A stretch of DNA of 64,000 nt, from assembly GCF_000716535.1 (NCBI RefSeq), contig NZ_JNWV01000011.1, positions 186,001 through 250,000 on the forward strand. The letters run 5' to 3'. Positions 8,767 through 16,684 of the stretch are shown here, in pieces. The notes under the pieces are model-generated. The model saw only the letters and a program-made list of their open reading frames with translations. It searched no databases and was not told where the DNA came from. This stretch comes from Streptomyces flaveolus (GTDB lineage Bacteria; Actinomycetota; Actinomycetes; Streptomycetales; Streptomycetaceae). Made by a program: the position numbers and the translations under genes. Position 1 is the stretch's first letter, and each line of letters starts with the position of its first letter.

Positions 8767-8943
8767 ATGAGTGCCAAGGTGCTGGAGCGATTTCCCGCAG
8801 GGTCTCCACGTGGATCGTGGCCCGCGGAGGAGTACGCCGCCGCCAGGCGAGCCGAGGGGGAGCCGGCGACCGTGGTGATGGACCTGAATTCCGACGCGTT
8901 CCTCGTGGTGGTCGAGGGACAGGAGGAGGACGGCCGCGCCTGA
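8767..8943 (+). CDS. Small conserved hypothetical protein
   Basis: A 58-residue soluble acidic protein with no recognisable domain. I chose ATG 8767 because GGAGGT (8751-8756) lies ten bases upstream; the longer frame from 8662 lacks a ribosome site. The hydrophobic strand VVMDLNSDAFLVVVEG near the C-terminus suggests a small beta-rich fold. It is divergent from the SDR-photolyase operon across 289 bases, a region that must hold promoters for both; a possible promoter lies near TACAAG/TACATT (about 8717-8730). Function unknown. Confidence 0.6.
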   Translation: MSAKVLERFPAGSPRGSWPAEEYAAARRAEGEPATVVMDLNSDAFLVVVEGQEEDGRA

Positions 8944-9087
8944 CCGCCCGGTCCCCGGCGTCCGAGCCGCCCGGCCCCGTGTCGCGTGACGGGAGCCGGG
9001 CGGTCCGGGTCCGGAGGGTTTCCCTCACCCGCCCGTCCCCATCTCGGGAATGCGCTGGTCCGTGATGCGAGACCGGCCTGGTTTTCC

Positions 9088-9117
9088 TTGACGGCTGTCG
9101 TCGGCGGCTGCCACGAT
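9088..9117 (+). promoter_or_regulatory. Promoter for leaderless transcription of the leader peptide
   Basis: TTGACG (9088-9093) and the weaker CACGAT (9112-9117) are spaced by 18 bases. The predicted start of transcription falls at about 9124, the A of the first ATG of the leader peptide, so the mRNA would have no 5' untranslated region. Confidence 0.5.
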
Positions 9118-9123
9118 CACGGC

Positions 9124-9207
9124 ATGATGATGCGACTGGACCTCACGCGGCGACGCCATGTCGACCTCGCGCGCGTCTCCAGCGCCTCCTGTCGCCTCGC
9201 GGTCTGA
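9124..9207 (+). CDS. Leader peptide upstream of organosulfur genes
   Basis: A 27-codon open frame beginning with three Met codons (9124, 9127, 9130) and carrying RRRHVDLARVSSASCR. It matches from memory the short actinobacterial 'putative leader peptide' group found before sulfur-assimilation genes. A single Cys codon lies five residues from the end, so ribosome stalling on low cysteinyl-tRNA could control the mRNA downstream. Between its stop and ssuE lie 213 untranslated bases with possible arms CGGGCC (9369-9374) and GGCCCG (9391-9396), but no textbook terminator. No ribosome site precedes it; leaderless translation is likely. Confidence 0.72.
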   Translation: MMMRLDLTRRRHVDLARVSSASCRLAV

Positions 9208-9420
9208 TCAGCCGTTTCCCCGCCGGTTCCCGGTTCTCCCCGCACGCCCGGCCTCCTCGCCCCCGACGTTCTTCTCCCGCTGCGACCGGCGTGCCCGAAA
9301 ACGCGCCGTCCAGCCAATCGGCGAAGGCGGTTCCCGGAGTTCCGTGCGGCATTCTCCGCTGACCTCACCGGGCCGTCGTCTCCGTACGCAGGCCCGGCGC
9401 ATTCCCGAAACGAGGCACTC

Positions 9421-9975
9421 ATGGCCACCGTCCTGTCCGTCTCCGGCAGCCCCTCCGCCTCCTCGCGCACCGGCCGTCTGCTGCGCCACCTGGACCAGCG
9501 GCTCATCGCCCAGGGCCACGAGGTGATCCCGCTGGACGTCCGTACCGTCCCGGCCCAGGCCCTGCTCGGCGCGGACTTCCGGCACCCCGCCGTCGTCGAG
9601 GCCACCGAACTGTTCGCCCGCGCCGACGGCGTCGTGGTCGGCACCCCCGTCTACAAGGCGTCGTACTCCGGCGTCCTCAAGGCCCTTCTGGACCTGCTCC
9701 CGCAGTACGCGCTCACCGGCAAGACCGTGCTGCCCCTCGCCACCGGCGGCTCGACCGCCCATGTCCTCGCCATCGACTACGCCCTGCGCCCGGTGCTGAA
9801 CTCCATGGGTGCCGCGCACATAGTCCAGGGCTGGTTCACCCTCGACAAGGACATCACCGTGGGGGAGGACGGCTCGGTCACCCTCGCGCCCACCACCGCC
9901 GAGGCCCTCGGGCACGTGGTGGACCAGTTCGCCGCGGCCCTGGACCGCACCCCGCTGCTGGCGGCGGCGGGCTGA
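9421..9975 (+). CDS. ssuE: NAD(P)H-dependent FMN reductase (SsuE-like)
   Basis: A 184-residue flavodoxin-fold enzyme that supplies reduced FMN to the monooxygenase encoded next. It opens with VLSVSGSPSASSRTG, the phosphate-binding loop, and has GTPVYKASYSGVLKALLDLLPQ and LPLATGGS, both characteristic of the SsuE/MsuE family. The weak ribosome site (AAACGAGG) lies nine to twelve bases before the ATG. It is followed after 118 bases by ssuD. The upstream leader peptide suggests sulfur-status control. Confidence 0.9.
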   Translation: MATVLSVSGSPSASSRTGRLLRHLDQRLIAQGHEVIPLDVRTVPAQALLGADFRHPAVVEATELFARADGVVVGTPVYKASYSGVLKALLDLLPQYALTGKTVLPLATGGSTAHVLAIDYALRPVLNSMGAAHIVQGWFTLDKDITVGEDGSVTLAPTTAEALGHVVDQFAAALDRTPLLAAAG

Positions 9976-10093
9976 CGGCCCCGGCCGCCGAGTCCCCGCA
10001 CCCGCCCCCCGCCCCCACCCCCGGCGAGGCGCCTCGCGCCGCACCGCTCGATCCGGCCGCCCCGGCACGGCCCGCTCTGATCGGAGACCCCAC

Positions 10094-11233
10094 GTGTCCC
10101 TCACCTTCCACTGGTTCCTGCCCACCAACGGCGACAGCCGCCATGTCGTCGGCGGCGGACACGGCACCCCGGCGACCGCCTCCGGCCGGGACCGGCCGCC
10201 GACCGTCGCGTACCTGAGCCAGATCGCCCGGGCCGCCGAAGACCTGGGCTTCGCCGGCGCGCTCACCCCGACCGGCGCCTGGTGCGAGGACGCGTGGCTG
10301 ACCACCGCCATGGTCAGCCGGCACACCGAGCGGCTGAAGTTCCTGGTCGCCTTCCGGCCCGGCTTCGTCTCTCCCACGCTCGCCGCCCAGATGGCCTCCA
10401 CCTTCCAGCGGCACACCGGCGGACGGCTGCTGCTCAACGTCGTCACCGGCGGCGAGAGCCAGGAACAGCGGGCCTACGGCGACTTCCTCGACAAGGACGC
10501 CCGGTACCGCCGCACTGGCGAATTCCTGCACATCGTGCGGCAGTTGTGGGACGGCAAGAGCGTCGACCTGCACGGCGAGCACCTCCGGGTCGAGGAGGCG
10601 AGGCTCAGCCGGCTGCCCGATCCGGTCCCCGAGGTGTACTTCGGCGGCTCCTCGCCCGCCGCCGGGGAGGTCGCGGCCCGGTACGCCGACGTGTACCTCA
10701 CCTGGGGCGAACCGCCCGCGCAGGTCGCCGAGAAGATCGCCTGGATCCGGAAGCTCGCCGCGGAGCACGGCCGCACCCCGCGCTTCGGGATCCGGCTGCA
10801 CGTCATCACCCGGGACACCTCGGCGCAGGCATGGGCGGAGGCGGACCGGCTGCTCGAGGGCTTCGACCCCGAGACCGTACGGGCCGTCCAGACCGGCCTC
10901 GCACGCAGCGAGTCGGAAGGGCAGCGGCGGATGCTCGCGCTGCACGGCGGCAGCCGGGAGAGCCTGGAGATCCATCCCAACCTGTGGGCCGGCATCGGGC
11001 TGGTGCGCGGCGGTGCGGGCACGGCGCTGGTCGGCAGCCATGAGGAGGTCGCCGAGCGCATCGAGGAGTACCACGCCCTGGGCATCGACGAGTTCGTCCT
11101 CTCCGGGTATCCGCACCTGGAGGAGGCCTACTGGTTCGGCGAGGGCGTCCTGCCCCGCCTCACCGCACAGGGGCTGTGGGCACACCCCGACAGCAGGGCG
11201 GCCGCGTCGACGGGGGTGCCGGTCGCGGGCTGA
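10094..11233 (+). CDS. ssuD: FMNH2-dependent alkanesulfonate monooxygenase
   Basis: A 379-residue luciferase-like monooxygenase, the same length as E. coli SsuD (about 381). It should cleave the C-S bond of alkanesulfonates using FMNH2 and O2, releasing sulfite for assimilation. Family signatures include FHWFLPTNGDSR at the start, FRPGFVSPTLAAQMA, LLNVVTGGE and DKDARYRRTGEFL. The start is a GTG at 10094 with a weak GGAGA site. It probably works with the SsuE-like reductase just upstream. No sulfonate ABC transporter is visible in the window, so uptake genes must be elsewhere. A 9-base tandem repeat begins 17 bases after the stop. Confidence 0.93.
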   Translation: MSLTFHWFLPTNGDSRHVVGGGHGTPATASGRDRPPTVAYLSQIARAAEDLGFAGALTPTGAWCEDAWLTTAMVSRHTERLKFLVAFRPGFVSPTLAAQMASTFQRHTGGRLLLNVVTGGESQEQRAYGDFLDKDARYRRTGEFLHIVRQLWDGKSVDLHGEHLRVEEARLSRLPDPVPEVYFGGSSPAAGEVAARYADVYLTWGEPPAQVAEKIAWIRKLAAEHGRTPRFGIRLHVITRDTSAQAWAEADRLLEGFDPETVRAVQTGLARSESEGQRRMLALHGGSRESLEIHPNLWAGIGLVRGGAGTALVGSHEEVAERIEEYHALGIDEFVLSGYPHLEEAYWFGEGVLPRLTAQGLWAHPDSRAAASTGVPVAG

Positions 11234-11249
11234 GCCAGTGGCCGGGGCC

Positions 11250-11294
11250 GAGCAGGTGGAGCAGGTGGAGCAGGTGGAGCAGGTGGAGCAGGTC
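11250..11294 (+). repeat. Five tandem copies of a 9-bp unit
   Basis: The unit GAGCAGGTG occurs five times head to tail, the last ending in C instead of G. It lies between the convergent ssuD and the acyl-CoA-dehydrogenase-like gene. No accepted gene covers it. The unit is a multiple of three, so every frame through it encodes a repetitive peptide. Confidence 0.95.
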
Positions 11295-11434
11295 AGCGGC
11301 GATCTCGACGGCGGTCCGTCGTACGCACAGGGGAGTGGCTGAAGGCCGGCGGCCAAGGCCGCGGCAGGCATGCGCGGGCGTGGGCCGGGGGGAGAAGGAA
11401 CCGGACGCAGGCCGTCGGCCGACAGCGGCTGCTT

Positions 11435-12586
11435 CTATCGGTGCCGTTCCCCGGTGGCGGCCGGCGCCCCGCTCAGCGCCCGCAGATGCGCCGCGCGCGA
11501 TTTCGCCGTCTGGCCCTGCACCAGCAGGAACAGCCCCTCCCGGGCCAGGCGTTGGGCGCGGCTCGTCAGAGCCATCGCACGGCCGCCGCCGGCCACCACC
11601 GCGGCGGTGGTGGCCGCGCGCAGCACGTCGTACGCCTCCGCGCGCACGGCCAGCCGCTCCTCGGCCCAGTCGTCCGCGCCTTCCCCGGCCCGCTCTCCCC
11701 GCACCGTCAGCCCGTGCCCAGCCCCCGCGGCGCCCGCCGTCCCCTGTTCCTCTGCCCACGTCTGAGGAACCGGAGCGTCGGCCAAGGCGTAGGCCCGTTC
11801 GCGGAGGTCGGCCAGGCGGGAGCGGAGTGGGGTGGCCGTGGCCTCGTCCAGGAGGGACAGCGCCGCCTCCGCCACGCCGAAGACCGCCGGGCTGGTGGTC
11901 AGGGTCTTGACCCGGTCGCCGGCGGCCCACCGGTCGTACGGCGTGTGCAGGGCCACCGCCTCCGCGGGCAGCCACAGGCCGTCCAGTTCCAGCGAGACCG
12001 TGCGCGCGGCGGTGAGGGCCGCCAGCCGCATCGGAGGCGAGGCCCGCAGCCCGGGCTGTTCGCGTGCCTCGGCGAAGGCGAACAGCACCTCGTCGGAGTC
12101 GGTCACCCCGGCCAGCAGCATCACGTCGTTCAGGCCCCATCCGGTGTACCAGGGGACGGTCCCGTCGAACCGCCAGCCGGCGCCCTCCCTGCGGACCCGC
12201 ACCGGGCGGCGCGGATACGACCGCAGGTGTGCGTACGCCACCCCGGACAGCAGTTCCCCACGCGACAGCGGGCCCAACAGCCTTTCCCGCACCGGGAGTT
12301 CGCTGCGCGCCAGCGTCTGCACGGGTGTGTGGTGCTGGGTCTGCACGAACCAGGTCGCACAGCACGCGCCGGACAGGATCTCCGCGGTCGCCCGCTGCAC
12401 GGCCGGCGACGCCCCCGCGCCGCCGTGTTCCGCCGGCGCGGCCACCCCGAGCAGCCCCGACCGCTTCACCGCCTCGAGGTGGCTCGCGGGCACCCACTCC
12501 TGGTCGACCCGCTCGGCCTCGGGGACCAGCAGGTCCGTGGCGAGCCGACGGGCGCGGACGACGAGCTGATGCGAGGTGAGGTCCAT
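11435..12586 (-). CDS. Acyl-CoA-dehydrogenase-family flavoprotein
   Basis: A 383-residue protein with the acyl-CoA dehydrogenase fold: N-terminal helical domain with GLLGVAAPAEHGGAGASP, a middle beta domain with GWRFDGTVPWYTGWG, and a C-terminal helical domain ending GLFLLVQGQTAKSRAAHL. I do not see the usual catalytic Glu context of fatty-acid dehydrogenases. The family also contains FMNH2-dependent monooxygenases of the DszC/SfnB kind that remove sulfur from organic compounds. Facing ssuE-ssuD, a desulfurising monooxygenase using the same FMN reductase is an attractive inference, not proved. No good ribosome site precedes the ATG. Confidence 0.8.
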   Translation of the reverse strand: MDLTSHQLVVRARRLATDLLVPEAERVDQEWVPASHLEAVKRSGLLGVAAPAEHGGAGASPAVQRATAEILSGACCATWFVQTQHHTPVQTLARSELPVRERLLGPLSRGELLSGVAYAHLRSYPRRPVRVRREGAGWRFDGTVPWYTGWGLNDVMLLAGVTDSDEVLFAFAEAREQPGLRASPPMRLAALTAARTVSLELDGLWLPAEAVALHTPYDRWAAGDRVKTLTTSPAVFGVAEAALSLLDEATATPLRSRLADLRERAYALADAPVPQTWAEEQGTAGAAGAGHGLTVRGERAGEGADDWAEERLAVRAEAYDVLRAATTAAVVAGGGRAMALTSRAQRLAREGLFLLVQGQTAKSRAAHLRALSGAPAATGERHR

Positions 12587-12649
12587 GCGGGAGATTCTTC
12601 CGTTCTTCCCTCCGCCTGGTCATTCCGGCTTTCCGGCATCCCGGTCTTT

Positions 12650-12723
12650 CCGGCAGGCCGACACGACAGCACTCCGCGCTCCGGTCTTCCGGCGGGCTGG
12701 CGCGGCAGCGCTCCGCGCTCCGG
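12650..12723. repeat. Imperfect 35-bp direct repeat
   Basis: Copies at 12650-12684 and 12689-12723 match at 29 of 35 positions; all six differences are transitions (A/G or C/T). Both end in CTCCGCGCTCCGG, and the second is followed by a run of seven T. The repeat lies in the 240-base region between the divergent acyl-CoA-dehydrogenase-like and YciI genes. Confidence 0.85.
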
Positions 12724-12750
12724 ATTTTTTTCGCCACTCATGGCGCGCGG

Positions 12751-12774
12751 TGTCGATCCCGGGCCCGGCCGTTC
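12751..12774 (+). promoter_or_regulatory. Possible ECF42-type promoter
   Basis: TGTCGA (12751-12756) matches the -35 element reported for ECF42 sigma factors. The -10 side, 17 bases further (CGTG at 12774), fits the known CGA/TC element only partly. It lies 70 bases before a DGPF-protein gene paired with an ECF42 sigma factor, the place where an autoregulated promoter is expected. Confidence 0.45.
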
Positions 12775-12826
12775 GTGTAGGAGGTGAGACAGAGCCCGCC
12801 CCGGGCCCGACGCCTTGGAGGACGTC

Positions 12827-13177
12827 ATGAAGCACTACCTGCTCAGCGTGGTCCAGCCGGCCGGCGCGACCCCGCCCGGTCCCGAAGCCCTCGCCGGGAT
12901 CATGCGCAACGTCGAGGCCTTCAACGACGAGTTGCGCGCCGCCGGCGCCTGGGTCTTCGCCGGCGGTCTGCACGGCCCGGAGACCGCGACCATGCTCCGC
13001 CCCCAGGACGGTGACGTGCTCGTCACCGACGGCCCGTACGCCGAGGGCAAGGAGTACCTGGGCGGCCTGTGCCTCATCCGGGCCGCCGACCTGGACGAGG
13101 CCCTGGAGTGGGGCCGCAAGGCCGCCCTCGCGACCACCCTGCCCATCGAGGTACGGCCCTTCGTGGACCAGCACTGA
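12827..13177 (+). CDS. YciI/DGPF-domain protein
   Basis: A 116-residue YCII-related protein (ferredoxin-like fold). It has the DGPF-family signature as [15 protein letters not shown] near residues 66-80 and a conserved His/Asp environment. Proteins of this kind are encoded next to ECF42 sigma factors in many bacteria, and this one stands 16 bases before such a gene. Its biochemical role is unknown. GGAGG (12817-12821) gives a five-base spacing to ATG 12827; the upstream TTG at 12815 overlaps that site and is unlikely. Confidence 0.9.
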   Translation: MKHYLLSVVQPAGATPPGPEALAGIMRNVEAFNDELRAAGAWVFAGGLHGPETATMLRPQDGDVLVTDGPYAEGKEYLGGLCLIRAADLDEALEWGRKAALATTLPIEVRPFVDQH

Positions 13178-13193
13178 CGACGGAGCGGCACCG

Positions 13194-14411
13194 ATGGCCG
13201 AGGCCCGCGACATCGAGGCCGTCTTCCGCGCCGAGTACGGGCGCGCGGTCGCCGTCCTCGTCCGCTTCCTCGGCGACATCGACCTCGCCGAGGAAGCGGT
13301 CCAGGACGCCTTCGCCACGGCCGTCACCCGGTGGCCGGAGACCGGTGTGCCGCCGAGCCCGGCCGGCTGGATCATCACGACCGCCCGCAACCGGGCCGTC
13401 GACCGGCTGCGCCGGGAGTCCTCCCGGGACGCCCGGCACGCCGAGGCCGCCCGGCTGCACGCCCCCGACGCACCGCCCGAGGAGGGCCCCGTGCGCGACG
13501 ACCGGCTGCGACTGATCTTCACCTGCTGCCACCCCGCGCTCGCCCCGCAGTCCCGGGTCGCGCTCACCCTGCGCCTGCTCGGCGGCCTGAGCACCGCGCA
13601 GATCGCCCGTGCCTTCCTGGTGCCCGAGACCACCCTGGCCCAGCGACTGGTGCGGGCCAAGGCCAAGATCCGGGACGCGGGCATCCCGTACCGCGTGCCC
13701 CGGGACGCCGACCTGCCCGACCGGCTCTCCGCCGTCCTCGCCGTCGTCTACCTGATCTTCAACGAGGGCTACACCGGCGACCCGTCCCTGTGCGTCGAGG
13801 CGCTGCGCCTCGGCAGACTGCTCGCCGAGCTGATGCCGGACGAACCCGAGGTCACCGGTCTGCTCGCGCTGATGTTGCTGGTGGAGGCCCGGCGGCCGGC
13901 CCGGGAGGACGCGGACGGCGTGCTCGTCCCGCTGCCCGAGCAGGACCGCGCCCGGTGGGACCGCGCGCTGATCGCCGAGGGTCAGGAACTGGTCCGCCGC
14001 TGCCTGCGCCGCAACCAGCCGGGGCCGTACCAGATCCAGGCCGCCGTCAACGCGGTGCACAGCGACGCGTCCAGTGCGGCAGACACGGACTGGCACCAGA
14101 TCCTCGCTCTCTACGACCAGTTGATGGCCGTGGCGCCGTCTCCGGTCGTCGCCCTGAACCGCGCCGTGGCGGTCGCCGAGACCGAGGGCCCCGCGGCGGC
14201 CCTGGAGCTGGTCGACGCCCTCGGCCTCGGCCGGTACCACGTGCTGCACGCCGTCCGTGCCGACCTGCTGCGCCGACTGGACCGGACCGCCGAGGCGGCG
14301 GCGGAGTACGGCCACGCCGCGGAGCTGGCGCCGAGCGAGGCCGAACGGACGTACCTGGAACGCCGACGACGGGAGACGGAACGGCGGGGGCCGGGCCGTA
14401 AGGGGACGTGA
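13194..14411 (+). CDS. ECF42-type sigma factor with C-terminal DUF6596/TPR-like domain
   Basis: A 405-residue protein. Residues 1-175 hold sigma regions 2 ([35 protein letters not shown]) and 4 ([30 protein letters not shown]). The remaining 230 residues form a helical DUF6596 domain ([28 protein letters not shown]-like [13 protein letters not shown]), in place of an anti-sigma partner. Architecture and the adjacent DGPF gene define the ECF42 group, in which the C-terminal extension is needed for activity. ATG 13194 follows GGAG at eight bases. It is co-transcribed with the YciI gene. Confidence 0.93.
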   Translation: MAEARDIEAVFRAEYGRAVAVLVRFLGDIDLAEEAVQDAFATAVTRWPETGVPPSPAGWIITTARNRAVDRLRRESSRDARHAEAARLHAPDAPPEEGPVRDDRLRLIFTCCHPALAPQSRVALTLRLLGGLSTAQIARAFLVPETTLAQRLVRAKAKIRDAGIPYRVPRDADLPDRLSAVLAVVYLIFNEGYTGDPSLCVEALRLGRLLAELMPDEPEVTGLLALMLLVEARRPAREDADGVLVPLPEQDRARWDRALIAEGQELVRRCLRRNQPGPYQIQAAVNAVHSDASSAADTDWHQILALYDQLMAVAPSPVVALNRAVAVAETEGPAAALELVDALGLGRYHVLHAVRADLLRRLDRTAEAAAEYGHAAELAPSEAERTYLERRRRETERRGPGRKGT

Positions 14412-14525
14412 CCCTCTTCACCCCTGCGCGGCTTCGGAATGAAATATGAAAGGTTGGTATCTACACCTGACCGACCGGAAACCCGGGCCCGGCCCGAACC
14501 GGCCTGTGCACCCAGTGAGGCACCC

Positions 14526-15848
14526 GTGAACGACTCCCTGCCCGAGCAGCCCGCCGACGTCGTGGCCCGGCTGCGCGCCACCTTCGCAGCCGGCCGGACC
14601 AAGCCCGTCGAGTGGCGCACCGGCCAGCTTCGCCGGCTGCGCGCGATGCTCACGGAACGCGGCGCCGACCTCGCCGCCGCCCTCCACGCCGACCTGGGCA
14701 AGAGCGGCACGGAGGCCCACCGCACCGAGATCGACTTCACGGTCCGGGAGATCGACCACACCCTGGAGCACCTGGCGGACTGGCTGCGCCCCGAGCCCGC
14801 GCCCGTCCCGGCGCACCTCGGTGCCGACGCCACGGCCTGGACGCAGTACGACCCCCTGGGCGTCGTCCTCGTCATCGCGCCCTGGAACTACCCGGCACAG
14901 CTCCTGCTCGCCCCCATGGTCGGCGCGCTGGCCTCGGGCAACGCGGTCGTCGCCAAGCCGAGCGAGCTGGCGCCGGCCACCTCGGCCGTCCTGGCCGAGT
15001 TGCTGCCGGCCTATCTGGACACCGACGCGGTCGCCGTCGTCGAGGGCGGCATACCGGAGACCACGGCCCTGCTGGCCGAGCGCTTCGACCACATCTTCTA
15101 CACCGGCAACGGCACCGTCGGCCGTATCGTCATGCGGGCCGCCGCCGAGCACCTCACCCCGGTCACCCTCGAACTGGGCGGCAAGTCACCGGTGTTCGTG
15201 GACCGCGGCACCGACCTGGACACGGTCGCGGACCGGCTCGCCCGGGGCAAGTTCCTCAACGCGGGCCAGACCTGTGTCGCCCCGGACTACGTCCTGACCG
15301 ACCCGGAGACCGCGACCGCCCTGGAGGCCGCGCTGGTCCGCGCGATCGAGGGACTGTTCGGCGCGGACCCACGCCACTGCGAGGAGTTCGGCCGGATCGT
15401 CGACGAACGCCACTTCGACCGGCTTTCCGCCCTGCTCGACTCGGGCCGCGTCGCCGTCGGCGGCGTGGGCGACCGGACGGCGAAGTACCTCGCGCCCACC
15501 GTCCTCGCGGACGTCGACCCGAATGCGCCCGTCATGCGGGAGGAGATCTTCGGCCCCATCCTGCCGATCGTCACCGTGCCGGGCCTGGACGAGGCGATCG
15601 ACTTCATCAACGACCGCGACAAGCCGCTCGCCCTGTACGTCTTCAGCGAGTCCGCGGACACCCGTGACCGCATCGCCGCCGAGACCTCCTCGGGCGGCCT
15701 CGGCCACGGCCTGCCCCTCGCCCATCTCACCGTCTCCGACCTGCCGTTCGGCGGGGTGGGGGAGAGCGGCATGGGCAGCTACCACGGCCGCTACTCCATC
15801 GAGACGTTCAGCCACCGCAAGGCCGTGCTGTCGAAGCCGCTGCGCTGA
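14526..15848 (+). CDS. NAD(P)-dependent aldehyde dehydrogenase
   Basis: A 440-residue soluble enzyme that oxidises an aldehyde to the acid. It has [13 protein letters not shown] (cofactor region), the ELGGKSP motif with the catalytic-base Glu, and [12 protein letters not shown] with the nucleophilic Cys. Length and motifs match the class 3 (fatty/aromatic aldehyde) group that lacks an oligomerisation tail. The substrate is not evident. GTG 14526 is chosen because GTGAGG precedes it by five bases; a longer frame from 14439 would add 29 Pro-rich residues. An AT-rich patch (about 14436-14465) is the likely promoter. Confidence 0.92.
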   Translation: MNDSLPEQPADVVARLRATFAAGRTKPVEWRTGQLRRLRAMLTERGADLAAALHADLGKSGTEAHRTEIDFTVREIDHTLEHLADWLRPEPAPVPAHLGADATAWTQYDPLGVVLVIAPWNYPAQLLLAPMVGALASGNAVVAKPSELAPATSAVLAELLPAYLDTDAVAVVEGGIPETTALLAERFDHIFYTGNGTVGRIVMRAAAEHLTPVTLELGGKSPVFVDRGTDLDTVADRLARGKFLNAGQTCVAPDYVLTDPETATALEAALVRAIEGLFGADPRHCEEFGRIVDERHFDRLSALLDSGRVAVGGVGDRTAKYLAPTVLADVDPNAPVMREEIFGPILPIVTVPGLDEAIDFINDRDKPLALYVFSESADTRDRIAAETSSGGLGHGLPLAHLTVSDLPFGGVGESGMGSYHGRYSIETFSHRKAVLSKPLR

Positions 15849-15959
15849 CGTCCTCCACAGTGCGGGCCCCGGCCGCGTGCGCGCGGCCGGGCCCGGCCTC
15901 CGTGTGCGCAACTCCGCTCCACCTCGCCGGTGTTCGCCGACGCAACCGGTCGACGATTG

Positions 15960-15992
15960 ACTGGTCTACACCCTTGACTGGTACAGACCAAG
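15960..15992 (+). promoter_or_regulatory. Two tandem DasR/chitinase-type operator elements
   Basis: ACTGGTCTACACCCTT (15960-15975) and ACTGGTACAGACCAAG (15977-15992) both fit the GGT-N4-ACC core of the DasR-responsive element and of the direct repeats known before Streptomyces chitinase genes. They lie about 80 bases before the chitinase remnant and are themselves intact. Confidence 0.7.
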
Positions 15993-16018
15993 GCGGTTGA
16001 GTGGGCCCAACCCCCCAC

Positions 16019-16052
16019 CACGGCCGCTCCCACCTCTGTGGGTGCGGCCGTG
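16019..16052 (+). other. Strong hairpin in the chitinase 5' leader
   Basis: A 15-bp stem with one internal mismatch (T16028/T16043) and a CTCT loop (16034-16037). It ends eight bases before the AAGGAG ribosome site of the chitinase remnant. It could stabilise the mRNA or mark the end of the aldehyde dehydrogenase transcript; there is no clear T-run. Confidence 0.6.
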
Positions 16053-16072
16053 CCGCACAAAGGAGTTGGTCC

Positions 16073-16641
16073 ATGCCGAGGCGTCGCATCGCCGCGCTCC
16101 TGACCTCGCTCGCCCTGGGCACCTCCGTCCTGGTGCTCCAGGCGGCCCCCACGGCCTCCGCCGCCGGCTTCGTGGTCAGCGAGGCCCAGTTCAACCAGAT
16201 GTTCCCGAACCGGAATTCCTTCTACACGTACAGCGGTCTGACCGCCGCCCTCGGCGCCTACCCCGCCTTCGCGAACACCGGCAGCGACACCGTGAAGAAG
16301 CAGGAGGCCGCCGCCTTCCTCGCCAACGTCAGCCACGAGAACTTCAACTACAAGGCCGCCGGCGACGCGCTCTGCTCAACAACCCGTCCCTGGTGCAGAA
16401 CAACGCGTCCGTGGCCTGGAAGACCGGCCTGTGGTACTGGAACACCCAGTCCGGGCCCGGCAGCATGACCCCGCACAACGCCATGGTGAACGGCGCCGGG
16501 TTCGGGCAGACCATACGCAGCATCAACGGCTTCCTGGAGTGCGACGGCAAGAACCCCTCCCAGGTGCAGAGCCGGGTCTCCGTCTACCAGCGCTTCGCCC
16601 AGGTCCTCGGGGTCTCACCGGGCGCCGGCCTGTACTGCTGA
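16073..16641 (+). pseudogene. GH19 chitinase, broken by an internal deletion and a frameshift
   Basis: The frame begins with a good signal peptide (residues 1-30, ending PTASA) and the GH19 start FVVSEAQFNQMFPNR. At the SHE motif (about 16331-16339), which holds the first catalytic Glu, the sequence jumps straight to NFNYKAAGDAL. Functional relatives have about 40 residues here, including the second catalytic Glu and the YYGRGPIQLSW segment. A second lesion near 16372 (about 10 bases missing) shifts the frame; the rest (LLNNPSLVQNNASVAWKTG to GVSPGAGLYC) reads in the other frame to 16641. No active chitinase can be made. The promoter elements and ribosome site are intact, so the loss looks recent. 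Confidence 0.9.
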
Positions 16642-16684
16642 CGGGCCGTGACGGCGGCCGGGTGCCGTGTGCGAGACTCCGCCG

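Noticed and set aside
11160..12737. Frame through the 9-bp repeat with His-Leu-Leu units
   Set aside because: The repeats in the peptide arise from the DNA minisatellite; the rest is opposite or out of frame with the flavoprotein gene.
14450..14480. GGTATCTACACC as a DasR site before the aldehyde dehydrogenase gene
   Set aside because: The half-sites are six bases apart; the DasR element needs four.
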